From contig NZ_JACJUD010000005.1 in the NCBI RefSeq assembly GCF_014174475.1, positions 124,001 through 188,000 of the forward strand: 64,000 nt of DNA, read 5' to 3'. Below, piece after piece: positions 33,262-47,628 of the stretch. The notes below the pieces were generated by a model. It saw nothing but the letters and a program-made list of their open reading frames with translations. It was not told the origin of the DNA and ran no database searches. Positions within the stretch are counted from its first letter, which is position 1. Every line of letters begins with the position of its first letter. The position numbers were made by a program, and so were the translations under genes. Source of the stretch: Aquipseudomonas ullengensis (lineage in GTDB: Bacteria; Pseudomonadota; Gammaproteobacteria; Pseudomonadales; Pseudomonadaceae).

Positions 33262-33447
33262 TTAGTGGCTTGGTTCGTCGCCTTTCTCTTTCTGGATGCG
33301 CTGGTAAATCTCCTCACGGTGCACGGCAACCTCTTTGGGTGCATTGACACCAATGCGCACCTGATTACCTTTAACGCCCAACACGGTGACAGTGACATCG
33401 TCACCCACCATCAGGGTCTCTCCGACCCGGCGAGTCAGAATCAGCAT
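33262..33447 (-). CDS. rsmA: RsmA/CsrA post-transcriptional regulator
   Basis: This 61-residue dimeric RNA-binding protein represses translation by covering GGA motifs in mRNA leaders and is titrated by RsmY/RsmZ RNAs. [20 protein letters not shown] is the invariant CsrA start, and the RNA-contact residues R44 ([12 protein letters not shown]) and L4/R6 are present. The start at 33447 follows AAGGAG. Its position between lysC and the tRNA cluster is conserved in Pseudomonas. Confidence 0.96.
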
Positions 33448-33596
33448 TCCTTTCTCCTTACGGATTAAATTCAGGGACAACAGTCTGCAAATAAGAAAAT
33501 GGTGTCAGCCCCGCAGAATTCAAGCCGGAACCTACACCCAAGTATTGACCAGTGCGGACAAAAGGAAAGTTCCTGTCACACCGACCAAAAAAGACA

Positions 33597-33622
33597 AAAG
33601 GCGCGGACTAGCCGCGCCTTTT
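33597..33622. terminator. Terminator after lysC
   Basis: The stem aaaaggcgcgg/ccgcgcctttt with a 4-5 base loop lies between lysC and rsmA and can act in both directions. The 33448-33596 stretch beyond it should carry the rsmA promoter. Confidence 0.85.
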
Positions 33623-33632
33623 GGGTTGTGCG

Positions 33633-34871
33633 TCACTCGGCCTGTCGGGCCGGAGCGTCAAGATCGAAAGCGGTGTGCAAGGCACGCACCGCCAGTTCTA
33701 GGTATTTCTCTTCGATCACCACGGAAACCTTGATCTCCGATGTGGAGATCATCTGGATATTGATGGTCTCCTTGGCCAGGGCCTCGAACATGCGACTGGC
33801 AACACCTGCGTGGGAGCGCATGCCCACGCCGACGATCGACACCTTGGCGATGTTTGTGTCGCCAATCACTTCACGGGCGCCCAACTCACGCGCAGTGTTC
33901 TCCAGCACGGCCATGGCAGCCTGGTAGTCATTGCGGTGCACGGTGAAGGTGAAGTCAGTGGTGTTATCGTGCGCGACGTTCTGCACGATCATGTCCACTT
34001 CGATATTGGCGGCACTGATCGGACCGAGAATCTTGAAGGCCACGCCCGGAATATCCGGCACACCACGGATGGTCAGCTTGGCTTCGTCGCGATTGAAGGC
34101 GATGCCGGAGATGATCGGCTGTTCCATGGATTCCTCTTCATCAAGGGTAATGAGGGTGCCCGGGCCCTCTTGGAAACTGTGCAGTACGCGCAGCGGGACG
34201 TTGTACTTACCGGCGAATTCCACCGAACGAATCTGCAGCACCTTGGAGCCGAGACTGGCCATTTCCAGCATCTCTTCGAAGGTGATCTTGTCGAGACGCT
34301 GAGCCTTGGGCACTACGCGCGGGTCAGTGGTATAGACCCCATCGACGTCGGTATAGATCTGGCACTCGTCGGCTTTCAGCGCCGCAGCCAGGGCTACGCC
34401 TGTGGTATCGGAGCCACCACGGCCGAGCGTGGTGATGTTGCCCTGCTCGTCCACGCCTTGGAAACCAGCGACAACCACAACACGCCCCGCCTTGAGATCG
34501 GCGCGAATTTTCGCGTCGTCGATCTGCAGGATGCGCGCCTTGGTGTGCGAATTGTCGGTGAGAATGCGCACCTGGTTACCGGTATAGGAAACCGCCGGCA
34601 CACCACGTTTGATCAGCGCCATGGCCAGCAGAGCAATAGTCACTTGCTCGCCGGTGGAAATCATTACATCCAGCTCGCGCGGCACCGGCTGATCGTCGCT
34701 GACCTGTTTGGCCAGCTCGATCAGGCGGTTGGTCTCGCCACTCATGGCCGAAACCACGACGACGATGTCATCGCCGTTCTCGCGGAATTTCTTCACCTTC
34801 TCGGCCACCTGCTGAATACGCTCAACGGTGCCGACGGAGGTGCCACCAAATTTCTGTACGATCAAAGCCAT
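33633..34871 (-). CDS. lysC: Aspartokinase (lysine-sensitive type)
   Basis: This 412-residue enzyme phosphorylates aspartate, the first step to lysine, threonine, methionine and diaminopimelate. The N-terminal kinase domain begins VQKFGGTSVGTVERIQ and has GRGGSDTT and TDVDGVYTTDPR; two ACT domains (~265-400) bind the feedback inhibitors. The length fits the Pseudomonas/Bacillus alpha-type enzyme, and an internal start could yield a C-terminal beta chain as in Bacillus, which is not shown here. It follows alaS by about 100 bases. Confidence 0.95.
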   Translation of the reverse strand: MALIVQKFGGTSVGTVERIQQVAEKVKKFRENGDDIVVVVSAMSGETNRLIELAKQVSDDQPVPRELDVMISTGEQVTIALLAMALIKRGVPAVSYTGNQVRILTDNSHTKARILQIDDAKIRADLKAGRVVVVAGFQGVDEQGNITTLGRGGSDTTGVALAAALKADECQIYTDVDGVYTTDPRVVPKAQRLDKITFEEMLEMASLGSKVLQIRSVEFAGKYNVPLRVLHSFQEGPGTLITLDEEESMEQPIISGIAFNRDEAKLTIRGVPDIPGVAFKILGPISAANIEVDMIVQNVAHDNTTDFTFTVHRNDYQAAMAVLENTARELGAREVIGDTNIAKVSIVGVGMRSHAGVASRMFEALAKETINIQMISTSEIKVSVVIEEKYLELAVRALHTAFDLDAPARQAE

Positions 34872-34972
34872 GTCAAAAAGCCGCCTGATTCCTCAAGGGC
34901 GCCCATTAGACCCGCATCGGGTCACACTGCCAAGGCTTGCCGGACGCGCTGCAAGCCTTGGATATCGCTGAT

Positions 34973-37597
34973 TTACAGAGCTTGTTCGACGAAGGTAGCA
35001 GCCAGGGCCAGAGCCTCATCCAGCTTGCCGGCATCGATGCCGCCACCCTGAGCCATGTCCGGACGACCGCCACCCTTGCCACCCACCACCGCTGCGGCCT
35101 GACGCATCAGGTCACCGGCCTTGAGCTTGGCAGTCAGGTCTTGAGTCACGCCGGCGACCAGCACGACCTTGTCGTCCTGCACGCCGCCGAGCAGGATCAC
35201 TGCGCTGCCGAGTTTGTTCTTCAACTGGTCGACCATCGCCAGCAGGGCCTTGCCATCCAGACCATCGAGACGCGATGTCAGCACCTTGATGCCTTTGACG
35301 TCGACAGCCGAGCCAGCCAGGTCATTACCTGCCGCGCTGGCGGCCTTGGCCTTGAGCTGCTCCAGCTCTTTTTCCAGCTGACGGTTGCGCTCGATAAGGC
35401 CGGAAAGCTTGTCCAGCACGTTGTCGCGACTGCCCTTGACCAGCGCCGCCGCTTCTTTCAGTTGCTCTTCAGCACCGTTCAGCCAGGCCAGCGCACCGGC
35501 GCCGGTGACGCCTTCGATACGGCGCACGCCAGCGGCCACGCCGCCTTCGCTGGTGATCTTGAACAGGCCGATATCGCCAGTACGCGAGACGTGGGTACCG
35601 CCGCACAGCTCGACGGAGAAACTACCGCCCATGCTCAGGACGCGCACGTCGTCGCCGTACTTCTCGCCGAACAGCGCCATGGCGCCCTTCTGCTTGGCGG
35701 TTTCGATATCGGTCTCTTCGGTCTCCACTTCGGAGTTCTTGCGAATCTCATTGTTGACCAGCTCTTCCAGGGCCTTCAGCTGCTCGGGCTTGATCGCCTC
35801 GAAGTGGCTGAAGTCGAAGCGCAGACGCTGGCTGTCGACCAGAGAGCCCTTCTGCTGCACGTGCTCGCCGAGAATCTGGCGCAGCGCAGCGTGCAGCAAG
35901 TGGGTAGCGGAGTGGTTCAGTGCTGTGGCCTGGCGTACCGAGGCATCAACCTCGGCCTGCAGCTCGGCGCCGACCTTGATACCGCCCTGGGCCACGATGC
36001 CGTGATGGAGGAACGCCCCACCGGCCTTGGTGGTGTCGCGCACATCGAAGCGCACGCCCGCAGCAGAAAGGTAGCCGCTGTCGCCAACCTGACCGCCGGA
36101 TTCGGCATAGAACGGCGTGCGATCGAGGACAATCACGCCATCCTCGCCTTCACCCAAACTGTCGACGGCCGCGCCAGCCTTGAACAGGGCGACGACCTTG
36201 CCGCTACCCGTGGTGCCGTCATAACCGAGGAACTGGGTATCTACGTCGACCTTGACCAGACTGTTGTAGTCCATGCCGAAGGAACTGGCGGAACGGGCAC
36301 GCACGCGTTGGGCTTCCATTTCGCGCTCGAAGCCTTCCTCGTCGAGGGTCAGTTCGCGCTCACGGGCGATGTCGCCGGTCAGGTCGACCGGGAAGCCGTA
36401 GGTGTCGTACAGCTTGAAGATCACATCGCCGGGAATGACCGAGCCCTGGAGGTCGGCCAGGTCCTGCTCGAGGATCTTCAGGCCCTGCTCCAGGGTCTTG
36501 GCGAACTGTTCTTCTTCGGTTTTCAGCACGCGCTCGAGGTGCGCCTGCTGCTGTTTCAGTTCGGGGAAGGCTTCGCCCATCTCAGCCACCAGCGCAGCGA
36601 CGATCTGGTAGAAGAAGCTGCCCTTGGCGCCCAGCTTGTTGCCGTGGCGGCAGGCGCGACGAACGATGCGGCGCAGCACGTAGCCACGGCCTTCGTTGGA
36701 CGGGGTCACGCCGTCGGCGATCAGGAAGCCGCAGGAACGGATGTGGTCAGCCACCACTTTCAGTGATGCCTGAGCCTCATTGGCACAGCCGATGGCCTTG
36801 GCTGCGGCATTCAGCAGGCTCTGGAACAGGTCGATCTCGTAGTTCGAGTTGACGTGTTGCAGCACGGCACTGATGCGCTCCAGGCCCATGCCGGTGTCCA
36901 CGCTCGGCGCCGGCAGCGGGTGCAGCACGCCGTCCGCGGTGCGATTGAACTGCATGAACACGTTGTTCCATATCTCGATGTAGCGGTCGCCGTCTTCCTC
37001 AGACGAACCGGGTGGGCCGCCCCAGATATGGTCGCCGTGGTCGAAGAAGATCTCGGTGCACGGGCCGCACGGACCGGTATCGCCCATCGCCCAGAAGTTG
37101 TCGGAAGCGTATGGCGCGCCCTTGTTGTCGCCGATGCGGATCATCCGCTCCGCCGGGATGCCGACTTCCTTGTGCCAGATGTCATAGGCCTCGTCGTCGC
37201 TGGCGTAGACGGTGACCCAGAGCTTTTCTTTCGGCAGGTTCAGCCACTGCGGCGAGGTCAGGAACTCCCAGGCGTAGGAAATCGCATCACGCTTGAAATA
37301 GTCGCCGAAGCTGAAGTTGCCCAGCATTTCGAAGAAGGTGTGGTGGCGCGCGGTATAGCCGACGTTTTCCAGGTCGTTGTGCTTGCCGCCGGCACGCACG
37401 CACTTCTGGCTGGTGGTGGCGCGGGTATAGGCGCGCTTTTCCAGACCGAGGAAGCAGTCCTTGAACTGGTTCATCCCGGCGTTGGTGAACAGCAGGGTCG
37501 GATCGTTCGCCGGGATCAGCGAGCTGGAGGCGACTCGGGTGTGCCCCTTCTCTTCGAAGAAGCGGAGGAAGGCTTCACGGATTTCTGCGCTTTTCAT
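34973..37597 (-). CDS. alaS: Alanyl-tRNA synthetase
   Basis: This 874-residue class II synthetase joins alanine to tRNA-Ala. Motif regions of the aminoacylation core ([38 protein letters not shown]) occupy the N-terminal ~400 residues. The editing domain carries the zinc/catalytic motifs HSATHLLH and CGGTH, and a C-terminal DHHA1/C-Ala domain follows. The length is standard. Its start at 37597 is the family start [19 protein letters not shown]. The same gene order, alaS-lysC-rsmA, occurs in P. aeruginosa. Confidence 0.97.
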   Translation of the reverse strand: MKSAEIREAFLRFFEEKGHTRVASSSLIPANDPTLLFTNAGMNQFKDCFLGLEKRAYTRATTSQKCVRAGGKHNDLENVGYTARHHTFFEMLGNFSFGDYFKRDAISYAWEFLTSPQWLNLPKEKLWVTVYASDDEAYDIWHKEVGIPAERMIRIGDNKGAPYASDNFWAMGDTGPCGPCTEIFFDHGDHIWGGPPGSSEEDGDRYIEIWNNVFMQFNRTADGVLHPLPAPSVDTGMGLERISAVLQHVNSNYEIDLFQSLLNAAAKAIGCANEAQASLKVVADHIRSCGFLIADGVTPSNEGRGYVLRRIVRRACRHGNKLGAKGSFFYQIVAALVAEMGEAFPELKQQQAHLERVLKTEEEQFAKTLEQGLKILEQDLADLQGSVIPGDVIFKLYDTYGFPVDLTGDIARERELTLDEEGFEREMEAQRVRARSASSFGMDYNSLVKVDVDTQFLGYDGTTGSGKVVALFKAGAAVDSLGEGEDGVIVLDRTPFYAESGGQVGDSGYLSAAGVRFDVRDTTKAGGAFLHHGIVAQGGIKVGAELQAEVDASVRQATALNHSATHLLHAALRQILGEHVQQKGSLVDSQRLRFDFSHFEAIKPEQLKALEELVNNEIRKNSEVETEETDIETAKQKGAMALFGEKYGDDVRVLSMGGSFSVELCGGTHVSRTGDIGLFKITSEGGVAAGVRRIEGVTGAGALAWLNGAEEQLKEAAALVKGSRDNVLDKLSGLIERNRQLEKELEQLKAKAASAAGNDLAGSAVDVKGIKVLTSRLDGLDGKALLAMVDQLKNKLGSAVILLGGVQDDKVVLVAGVTQDLTAKLKAGDLMRQAAAVVGGKGGGRPDMAQGGGIDAGKLDEALALAATFVEQAL

Positions 37598-37753
37598 TTA
37601 TTTCATCCAGGCAAACGACGGCCACGGCAAAGCCGGCAAAGGGCCGCATTATATCGGCCCTGCGCGGCAGGGACAGCCCGTTTGCAGGGAAAATGGATAG
37701 AAAGCGTCTATTGGCTGAACCGGCAGACGGAAAGTTGCCGGGAAAGCTGCGAA

Positions 37754-38746
37754 TCAGAGCTGCGCAGGCACGATCAGGATGCCGGCGCGCAGGCCGTTCT
37801 TCACCTTGGGGTTGGGGAAGATGATGCGCGCGCCCTGCTCTTCCACCACCCAGCGGGTGCCGGCAATGTCTTCGGCCAGCAGATAACCGGCCGGCAGCTC
37901 GCTGAAGTTCTCGATATCGGCCGGCAGGTGCAGACGAAACGCGTCGCTGTGCTTGATCACTTCACGAGCCACGCTGAACAGCTGCAGGCCATCAAGCGTG
38001 GTGGTTGCGGGCTCGCAATGCTCGATGATCTCGCGCAGGCGCTTTTCCAGCAGATCGAGATTCACCGCCTGGTTCTGCCCAAACGGCCGCGCCTTGCCCA
38101 GCTCCAGGGTAAAGGCCTCGGCACCCAGGTGGGCGTAGGTGTAGGAGCTGAAGGTGATGCCAACCTTCTGCTGCAGCAGTACCGCCTCCACTCCCGCCGC
38201 GTTCAGGCGTGCCAGTTGCGCGGCCGAATGCTCGCGACCTTCGGCATAGGGATAGAGAGCGAACTGCTCGATCTTCGAAGCGCGAATGGCCGTGTGCAGG
38301 TCGTAGTGCAGGCGCTCGCGTCCTTCGCGGATGAAGAAGGCAGCAGCCAGGCGCTCCAACTCATTGGCGCGCAGGGCCTCGAAGCCGCTGGCCTGTTCGT
38401 GACGGCCACTGAACAGGCGATTGATGTCCTGCTCGACATAACGCTCACCGCGGCGGATCGCCTCGGGGTTGCCGAACAGGAAGAGAATGCGTGCGCGCGG
38501 GATCAACTGACCGGAGGCGATGCCTTGCAGCAAACGGTCGAGCAGCTCGATCGGCGCGGTTTCATTGCCGTGGATGCCGGCTGAGAGCAGCAAGTCCAGG
38601 CCACAATCCTCGCTGGCCGGCGGGGTGACTTCCAGAGCCCCCTGCGCCAACCAGTGCAGACGCGCGCCCTCGCGGGTCAGCTGAATCTTCTCGGTCGGCT
38701 CACGGCCGGCCAGGGTCAGTTCGAGCAGTTTTCCGAGGGCGAGCAT
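37754..38746 (-). CDS. astE: Succinylglutamate desuccinylase
   Basis: This M14-like zinc hydrolase of 330 residues splits N-succinylglutamate to glutamate and succinate, the last step of the arginine succinyltransferase pathway. The zinc ligands are in GIHGNETAP (His, Glu) and in HYDLHTAIR; the catalytic Glu lies in [12 protein letters not shown]. It is the last gene of the aru operon, 14 bases after the small 95-residue gene. It is also called aruE. Confidence 0.93.
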   Translation of the reverse strand: MLALGKLLELTLAGREPTEKIQLTREGARLHWLAQGALEVTPPASEDCGLDLLLSAGIHGNETAPIELLDRLLQGIASGQLIPRARILFLFGNPEAIRRGERYVEQDINRLFSGRHEQASGFEALRANELERLAAAFFIREGRERLHYDLHTAIRASKIEQFALYPYAEGREHSAAQLARLNAAGVEAVLLQQKVGITFSSYTYAHLGAEAFTLELGKARPFGQNQAVNLDLLEKRLREIIEHCEPATTTLDGLQLFSVAREVIKHSDAFRLHLPADIENFSELPAGYLLAEDIAGTRWVVEEQGARIIFPNPKVKNGLRAGILIVPAQL

Positions 38747-38760
38747 GGCAGAGAACTTCC

Positions 38761-39048
38761 TTAGTGATTGCAGTCCGGGCCGTGCACATGACCTTCGTCT
38801 TCGTCGTCGACTTCAGCCGGTTCCATTTCCAGCTGCAGGCTGACCAGGTTGGTAGCCAGCGGGCGCAGCAGCAGGTTGGCGTACTCGGCGTCACCCTCCT
38901 CCACGTCCACACCGATCAGCAGTTGGCCGTTGCCGGCGGTCTGGATCCACACTTCCTTGCCCTGCCAGATCACGGCGAAGCGGGTGCAGGAGGTTTCCAG
39001 CTGGGTGCCGTCGGTGTCTTCGAGGATCAGTTGCAGGGCGTCAGACAT
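38761..39048 (-). CDS. Conserved small protein within the aru operon
   Basis: This 95-residue acidic protein between astB and astE has no signal peptide and ends in HVHGPDCNH, a possible metal-binding tail. A gene of the same size sits at this place in P. aeruginosa (PA0900, from memory). Its steady presence in the operon and 15-base spacing suggest co-expression; its function is unknown. Confidence 0.75.
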   Translation of the reverse strand: MSDALQLILEDTDGTQLETSCTRFAVIWQGKEVWIQTAGNGQLLIGVDVEEGDAEYANLLLRPLATNLVSLQLEMEPAEVDDEDEGHVHGPDCNH

Positions 39049-39063
39049 GAAATAAGTACTCTT

Positions 39064-40409
39064 TTAAGCCAATTGAAATGGGTAAACCGAGCCCAGTTTA
39101 AGGATCTGCGTCAGTTCATCCAATGCTGTCCGACACTCGACCAGCAATTGCGGGTCGGCCAGGTCACTTTCTGCCAGACGGTCACGGTAATGCTTGTCGA
39201 CCCAGGTATTGAGCGTCTCATACAGACTAGCGCTCATCACCACACCCGGATTAACCGCTGCCAATTCCTGCTCTTTCAGCGCCACACGCAAGCGCAGACA
39301 CGCCGGACCACCGCCGTTCTGCATGCTTTGCTTGAGGTCGAAGACCTTGACCTCGCGGATCGGCCCGTTGCTGCTGGTGAGCTGCTGCAGGTAGTTCCAC
39401 ACGCGAGTGTTGTTGCGGCATTCCTCCGGCACGATCAGCAGCATGCCGCCGTCGGCGCGACTCAACAGCTGGCTGTTGAACAGGTAGGACTTGACCGCAT
39501 CCTCGACCGCCACCGCGTCACGCGGCACGCGCACGGCCTGCAGGTTGCCGCCCCGGCGGGCGAGCTTGTCGCCCAGCTCGGCGAGCATGGTGTCGGTGTC
39601 TAGGAAGGCATCCTGGTGATAGAACAGCACTTCGCCGTTGCCCACCGAGATCACATCGTTGTGGAACACGCCCTGGTCGATCACCGAAGGGTTCTGCTGG
39701 GCGTAGACCACGCCCGCGTCGGACAACCCGTGCAGACGCGCCACCGCCTGGCTGGCTTCCAGGGTCTGCCGCGCCGGGTAACGCTGCGGGGCCGGGAAGC
39801 GGCTATCGAAAGCGCTGCGCCCGAAGACGAAGAACTCCACGCCGGCATCGCCATAGCCCTTGCAGAAGCGCGTGTGGTTGGCCGCGCCTTCGTCGCCGAA
39901 CTGGCCGACCGCCGGCAAAGCGGCATGGTGGGCGAAGTGCTGCTCGTTGGCGAACATGGCGCCGAGCACGCGACTGGTGGTCGGGTGCTCGATCGAGCGG
40001 TGGAACTTGCAGTTGAGGTTGGCGGCGGTGAAATGCACGCGACCATCGGCGGTGTCGGCACTCGGGCTGACGGTGCAGGAGTTGGCCGTCCACATGCTGG
40101 AGGCGGAGCTTACGGCCGCCAGCAGTGGCATGGCCTCCTTGGCGGCTTTCTCGATCACCTGGGCATCGCTGCCGGTGAAGCCGAGGCTGCGCAGGGCCGC
40201 AACGTCCTGGCGCTCTTGCGGGGCGAACACGCCCTGCTTGAAGCCCATGTCCATCAGCGCCTTCATCTTGCCCAAGCCCTGCTTGGCCGCTTCCTTCGGG
40301 TTGGATGCCACCTGACTGTTGCTCTGCGACGCCACGTTGCCGTACGACAGGCCGCCGTAGTTGTGGGTCGGGCCGACCAGGCCGTCGAAGTTCATTTCAT
40401 AGGCGGACA

Positions 40410-40410
<1 letters not shown>
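39064..40410 (-). CDS. astB: N-succinylarginine dihydrolase
   Basis: This 448-residue amidinotransferase-fold enzyme converts succinylarginine to succinylornithine, CO2 and two ammonia. [20 protein letters not shown] is the hallmark start; the catalytic Cys lies near the end in [11 protein letters not shown], and His in HNDVISVGN. Its ATG (40410) overlaps the astD stop by one base (TGATG), so translation is coupled. Also called aruB. Confidence 0.95.
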
Positions 40411-42895
<2,485 letters not shown>

Positions 42896-42904
42896 AAATC
42901 CTCC

Positions 42905-43002
42905 GAGATACGCACCCCTCTCCTTCCGGAAGAGGAGCCGAGGGTGAGGGAAAAGCCCTCATCCGGCCCTGTCGGGCCACCTTCTCCCGACGGGAGAAGG
43001 AC
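42905..43002. repeat. Palindromic intergenic repeat between aruF and aruG
   Basis: Two hairpin-forming pieces, ccttccggaagagga and cttctcccgacgggagaagg, flank a ccggccctgtcgggcc palindrome. This kind of GC-rich interspersed repeat is common in Pseudomonas intergenic DNA. It could also stabilise or attenuate the message inside the operon. Confidence 0.55.
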
Positions 43003-43004
43003 AG

Positions 43005-44021
43005 TTAAACCGCTACCAGCCTGACGCTGGTTCCTTCACCGACACCCAAGGCCTCGGCCACATCGGCGCTGAGGATCACGGGCTTGCCCGGAACCCAGTC
43101 CAGCTCGGCGACCACGGCGCGGAAATCCTGCAACTGGCCATTGCTCACCAGGTACGGACGCCCGCCCTTGCCCGGCTCACCGATGCGCACCGGCACCATG
43201 CGGCTCTGGGCGATCGAGCGGATGCCCGAGGTACGCGCATGCAGGGTCGGGCCGCCGTCGAAAATGTCGATGTAATGATCGGTCTCGAAGCCTTCGCGCA
43301 TGAGGATGTCGAAGGTCACCTGAGCGCGGCTGTACACCTGACCCATGGCTTCCTGCGCGGCATCCGGCAGCAGGGGCACGTAGATCGGGTAATGCGGCAT
43401 CAGTTCGGCGAGGAAGGTACGGCTCTTCAGGCCACACAGGCGTTCGGCCTCGGTGTAGCTCATGTCGAAGAAGTTACGCCCGACCGCGTCCCAGAACGGC
43501 GAATCACCGTGCTCGTCGCTGTAGCCGACGATCTCCACCACCACGGCATCGGCGAAGCGCTCCGGGTGGCTGGCGACGAACAGCAGGCGGGCCCGCGAGT
43601 TGAGTTCGGCGAACACCGAGTCCACCAGGTCCGGCTTGACGTAGAAGCTGGTCAGCAGGCTGTTGCCGGTCAGGTCGTGGCACAGCGAGAGCACGTGGAT
43701 CTTGTTGTGGATCGACAGCGAGCGCGAGGCGTGCACGAAGGTTTCGTTGCGGAAGCTGTAGAACGGCTCGGAATAACCTGCCGAGGCGACCACGCCAGAG
43801 CAGCCAACCAGGCGCCCGCTGCTGGTGTCTTCGAGGACGAAGAAATAGCTCTCCTCACCGTTGAAGCTGACCTCGGCGGCGAACGAGGCTTCGGAAGCCT
43901 GGATCTTGTCGCCCAGGCGACCGAGGTCGTCCGGCAGCGAAGTGACGCCAACCGGGCTGTCCGCGGCCAGACGCTGCACTTCGGCAAGGTCGGACATCTG
44001 CGCAGGACGCATAACCAGCAT
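43005..44021 (-). CDS. aruF: Arginine/ornithine N-succinyltransferase, alpha subunit
   Basis: This 338-residue AstA-family protein is homologous to the adjacent AruG, sharing the order YFFVLED, HDLTGNSLLTSFYV and HYIDIFDGGPTLHARTSGIR. The start at 44021 follows AAAGGAGT; the frame extends upstream without support. The paired subunits form the first, committing enzyme of aerobic arginine breakdown. It is the second gene of the operon after aruC, separated by a terminator-like hairpin. Confidence 0.93.
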   Translation of the reverse strand: MLVMRPAQMSDLAEVQRLAADSPVGVTSLPDDLGRLGDKIQASEASFAAEVSFNGEESYFFVLEDTSSGRLVGCSGVVASAGYSEPFYSFRNETFVHASRSLSIHNKIHVLSLCHDLTGNSLLTSFYVKPDLVDSVFAELNSRARLLFVASHPERFADAVVVEIVGYSDEHGDSPFWDAVGRNFFDMSYTEAERLCGLKSRTFLAELMPHYPIYVPLLPDAAQEAMGQVYSRAQVTFDILMREGFETDHYIDIFDGGPTLHARTSGIRSIAQSRMVPVRIGEPGKGGRPYLVSNGQLQDFRAVVAELDWVPGKPVILSADVAEALGVGEGTSVRLVAV

Positions 44022-44078
44022 GGCGTTACTCCTTTCCAAAACAGCGCCTTCCGCTGAAAGACGCCTGTCGAATAAAAA

Positions 44079-44107
44079 CTCCAAAGGGTTTCGCAAAACC
44101 CCTGGAG
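44079..44107 (-). terminator. Terminator-like hairpin between aruC and aruF
   Basis: On the minus strand, CTCCAGGGGTTTT-GCG-AAACCCTTTGGAG forms a stem with one imperfection and is followed by TTTTTATT. It lies inside the operon, 57 bases before aruF. It may lower expression of aruFGDBE relative to aruC. Confidence 0.6.
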
Positions 44108-44200
44108 AAAGATCAGGCCGCAGCCCGATCACGCATGAAATCGCTCATCCTGAGAAACAACCACGGCGGCGCGTCCTGCACCGCCGTTCCGATCAATGCC

Positions 44201-45566
<1,366 letters not shown>

Positions 45567-45685
45567 GAAAGCACCGGAATTGCGCAGTTTAAACGCTGCG
45601 CGTGAGGTTCGGGGTAGCAGCCGGGAATTTAACGCAGCGCTTTTGCAGGGCAGTCGAAACAAGCAATCAGATAAGCCGCACGTAA

Positions 45686-45800
45686 GGCGGGTGAAACCCG
45701 CGTTGCCGGGTGGCGCGGGTTTCACCCGCCCTACCGAGACACCGAAGAATCGCACGACCTGATGGAGTGGATCGCCAGCAAGCTGGCTCCTACATAAAGC
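45686..45800. repeat. REP-like intergenic repeats
   Basis: Arms aaggcgggtgaaacccgcg and cgcgggtttcacccgcc form a large hairpin. It is followed by ggatcgccagcaagctggct, a Pseudomonas REP-type palindrome. They occupy the space between argR and aruC, which are read in the same direction, and may end the argR message. Confidence 0.7.
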
Positions 45801-45824
45801 CCGGAGCGGGCAATCGACGCTGAG

Positions 45825-46811
45825 TCAGCCGCGCTCGGACGTGCTCGGGGCGATTTCGAAGGGACTGGTGCTGCGCCGCTGGTTGCGGTCTTCGCGCGGG
45901 GTGGCGCCGAAGAAGTTGCGGTAGGCGCTGGAGAAGTGCGGGCCGGAAGAGAAGCCGCAGGACTGGCCGATCTGGATGATCGATTTACTGGTTTGCATCA
46001 GCAGCTGGCGCGCCTTGTTCAGGCGCAGCTCCAGGTAGTACTGGCTGGGCACGCGATTGAGGTACTGCTTGAAGATGCGCTCCAGCTGACGGCGCGACAC
46101 GCACACATGGGTGGCGATCTCGTCGGTGGTCAGCGGCTCTTCGATGTTGGCTTCCATCAGCAGCACGGCCTGGGTCAGCTTGGGATGGCTGGAGCCGATG
46201 CGGTTCTGCAGCGGAATACGCTGGCGCTCGCCGCCTTCGCGGATGCGCTCGACCACCAGCTCCTCGCTCACCGCACCGGCCAGCTCGGCACCGTGGTCAC
46301 GGGCCAACACAGCCAGCAGCAGGTCGAGCACCGCCAGGCCGCCGCATGCGCTGAGGCGATCACGATCCCAGTCGAACAAGTGGCTGGTGGCAATAACCTT
46401 GGGGAAGCGCTCGGCAAAATCATCCTGCCAGCGCCAGTGCACGGCGGCGCGGTAGCCATCGAGCAGGCCCAGCAGGGCCAGCGGGTAAACCCCGGCGGAC
46501 AGGCCACCCACCTGGCAACCCGCGCGCACCAGTTGCTTGAGCGCCATGCCCAGAGGCTGCGCCACCTGGGTCGGCGGCTCATCGGCGAGCAGGAAGAGCT
46601 TCTGGCAACCTTCCAGTCGCCCGGCCCAGGGCTCGCCGGGCAGACGCCAATCCCCCTCGGCAGCCGCTTCGGCCTGCAGGAAGCGCAGCTCGTAGCGCAC
46701 CTCCGGGTGCACGCGCTGCGCCACGCGCAGCGCTTCCTCGGCCAGGGCCAGAGTCATGGGCCTGGTTTGCGGCCAGATCAGGAAACCGATGCAGTGGGCA
46801 GTAGCTGTCAT
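45825..46811 (-). CDS. argR: ArgR, AraC-family arginine-responsive regulator
   Basis: This 328-residue protein has an N-terminal DJ-1/PfpI-like domain (~10-200) and a C-terminal AraC DNA-binding domain with two HTHs (EPLTTDEIATHVCVSRRQLE; KSIIQIGQSCGFSSGPHFSS). In P. aeruginosa ArgR binds arginine, activates the aru and aot operons and represses biosynthesis; it is unrelated to E. coli ArgR. It follows aotP by 16 bases, so it is the last gene of the aot operon and probably autoregulated. Confidence 0.94.
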   Translation of the reverse strand: MTATAHCIGFLIWPQTRPMTLALAEEALRVAQRVHPEVRYELRFLQAEAAAEGDWRLPGEPWAGRLEGCQKLFLLADEPPTQVAQPLGMALKQLVRAGCQVGGLSAGVYPLALLGLLDGYRAAVHWRWQDDFAERFPKVIATSHLFDWDRDRLSACGGLAVLDLLLAVLARDHGAELAGAVSEELVVERIREGGERQRIPLQNRIGSSHPKLTQAVLLMEANIEEPLTTDEIATHVCVSRRQLERIFKQYLNRVPSQYYLELRLNKARQLLMQTSKSIIQIGQSCGFSSGPHFSSAYRNFFGATPREDRNQRRSTSPFEIAPSTSERG

Positions 46812-46827
46812 GCTGGGAGTCTAGTGC

Positions 46828-47592
46828 CTACTTCAAGCTGCCGGAAAGGAACTGTTTGAGCCGATCGGACTGCGGGTTGGCCAGCACTTCGCGCGGGCAC
46901 CCGGTCTCTTCGACGATGCCCTTGTGCAGGAACACCAGTTGATTGGACACCTCGCGGGCGAAGCCCATTTCGTGGGTGACCACCACCATGGTGCGGCCTT
47001 CCTGGGCCAGGTCCTTCATGACCTTGAGCACTTCACCGACCAGCTCGGGGTCGAGCGCCGAGGTCGGTTCGTCGAACAGCATCACCTCGGGTTCCACCGC
47101 CAGCGCACGGGCAATCGCCACGCGCTGCTGCTCGCCGCCGCTCATGTGCGCCGGGTAGGCGTCCTTGCGGTGCGACACGCCGACCTTGGCCAGGTAATGC
47201 TCGGCCTTCTCGATGGCTTCCTTCTTCGACACGCCAAGCACATGCACCGGCGCTTCGATGACGTTTTCCAGGGCGCTCATGTGCGACCACAGGTTGAAGT
47301 GCTGGAACACCATGGCCAGGCGCGAACGGATGCGCTGCAGCTGCTTGGGGTCGGCGGCCTTGAGCGCGCCGTCCTTGTTCTTCACCAGCTTGAGCTCTTC
47401 GCCATTGAGCAGGATCTTGCCGCTCCAGGGCTGCTCGAGCATGTTGATGCAGCGCAGGAAGGTACTTTTGCCCGAGCCGCTGGAGCCGATGATGCTGATC
47501 ACGTCACCGGCCTTGGCCGCCAGCGAGACGCCCTTGAGCACTTCATGATCGCCGTAGCGTTTGTGCAGATCCTGGACTTCAAGTTTGTACAT
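46828..47592 (-). CDS. aotP: Arginine/ornithine ABC transporter ATP-binding protein
   Basis: A 254-residue polar-amino-acid ABC ATPase: Walker A GSSGSGKST, signature MSGGEQQRVAIARAL, Walker B VMLFDEPTSALD and switch His in VVVTHEMGF. It energises the AotQ/AotM permease pair. In P. aeruginosa another gene, aotO, lies between aotM and aotP; here the two are only 36 bases apart and aotO is absent. Confidence 0.94.
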   Translation of the reverse strand: MYKLEVQDLHKRYGDHEVLKGVSLAAKAGDVISIIGSSGSGKSTFLRCINMLEQPWSGKILLNGEELKLVKNKDGALKAADPKQLQRIRSRLAMVFQHFNLWSHMSALENVIEAPVHVLGVSKKEAIEKAEHYLAKVGVSHRKDAYPAHMSGGEQQRVAIARALAVEPEVMLFDEPTSALDPELVGEVLKVMKDLAQEGRTMVVVTHEMGFAREVSNQLVFLHKGIVEETGCPREVLANPQSDRLKQFLSGSLK

Positions 47593-47628
47593 GGTCTGGG
47601 TTCTCGTATGCGAATTCGGTAGGAACGG

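Noticed and set aside
34937..36766. 609-codon open frame on the plus strand
   Set aside because: Antisense to alaS, which is complete with catalytic motifs. High GC makes long shadow frames common, and no domain is recognisable.
36854..38584. 576-codon plus-strand frame across alaS and astE
   Set aside because: It spans two well-supported opposite-strand genes and their intergenic region and has no recognisable content.
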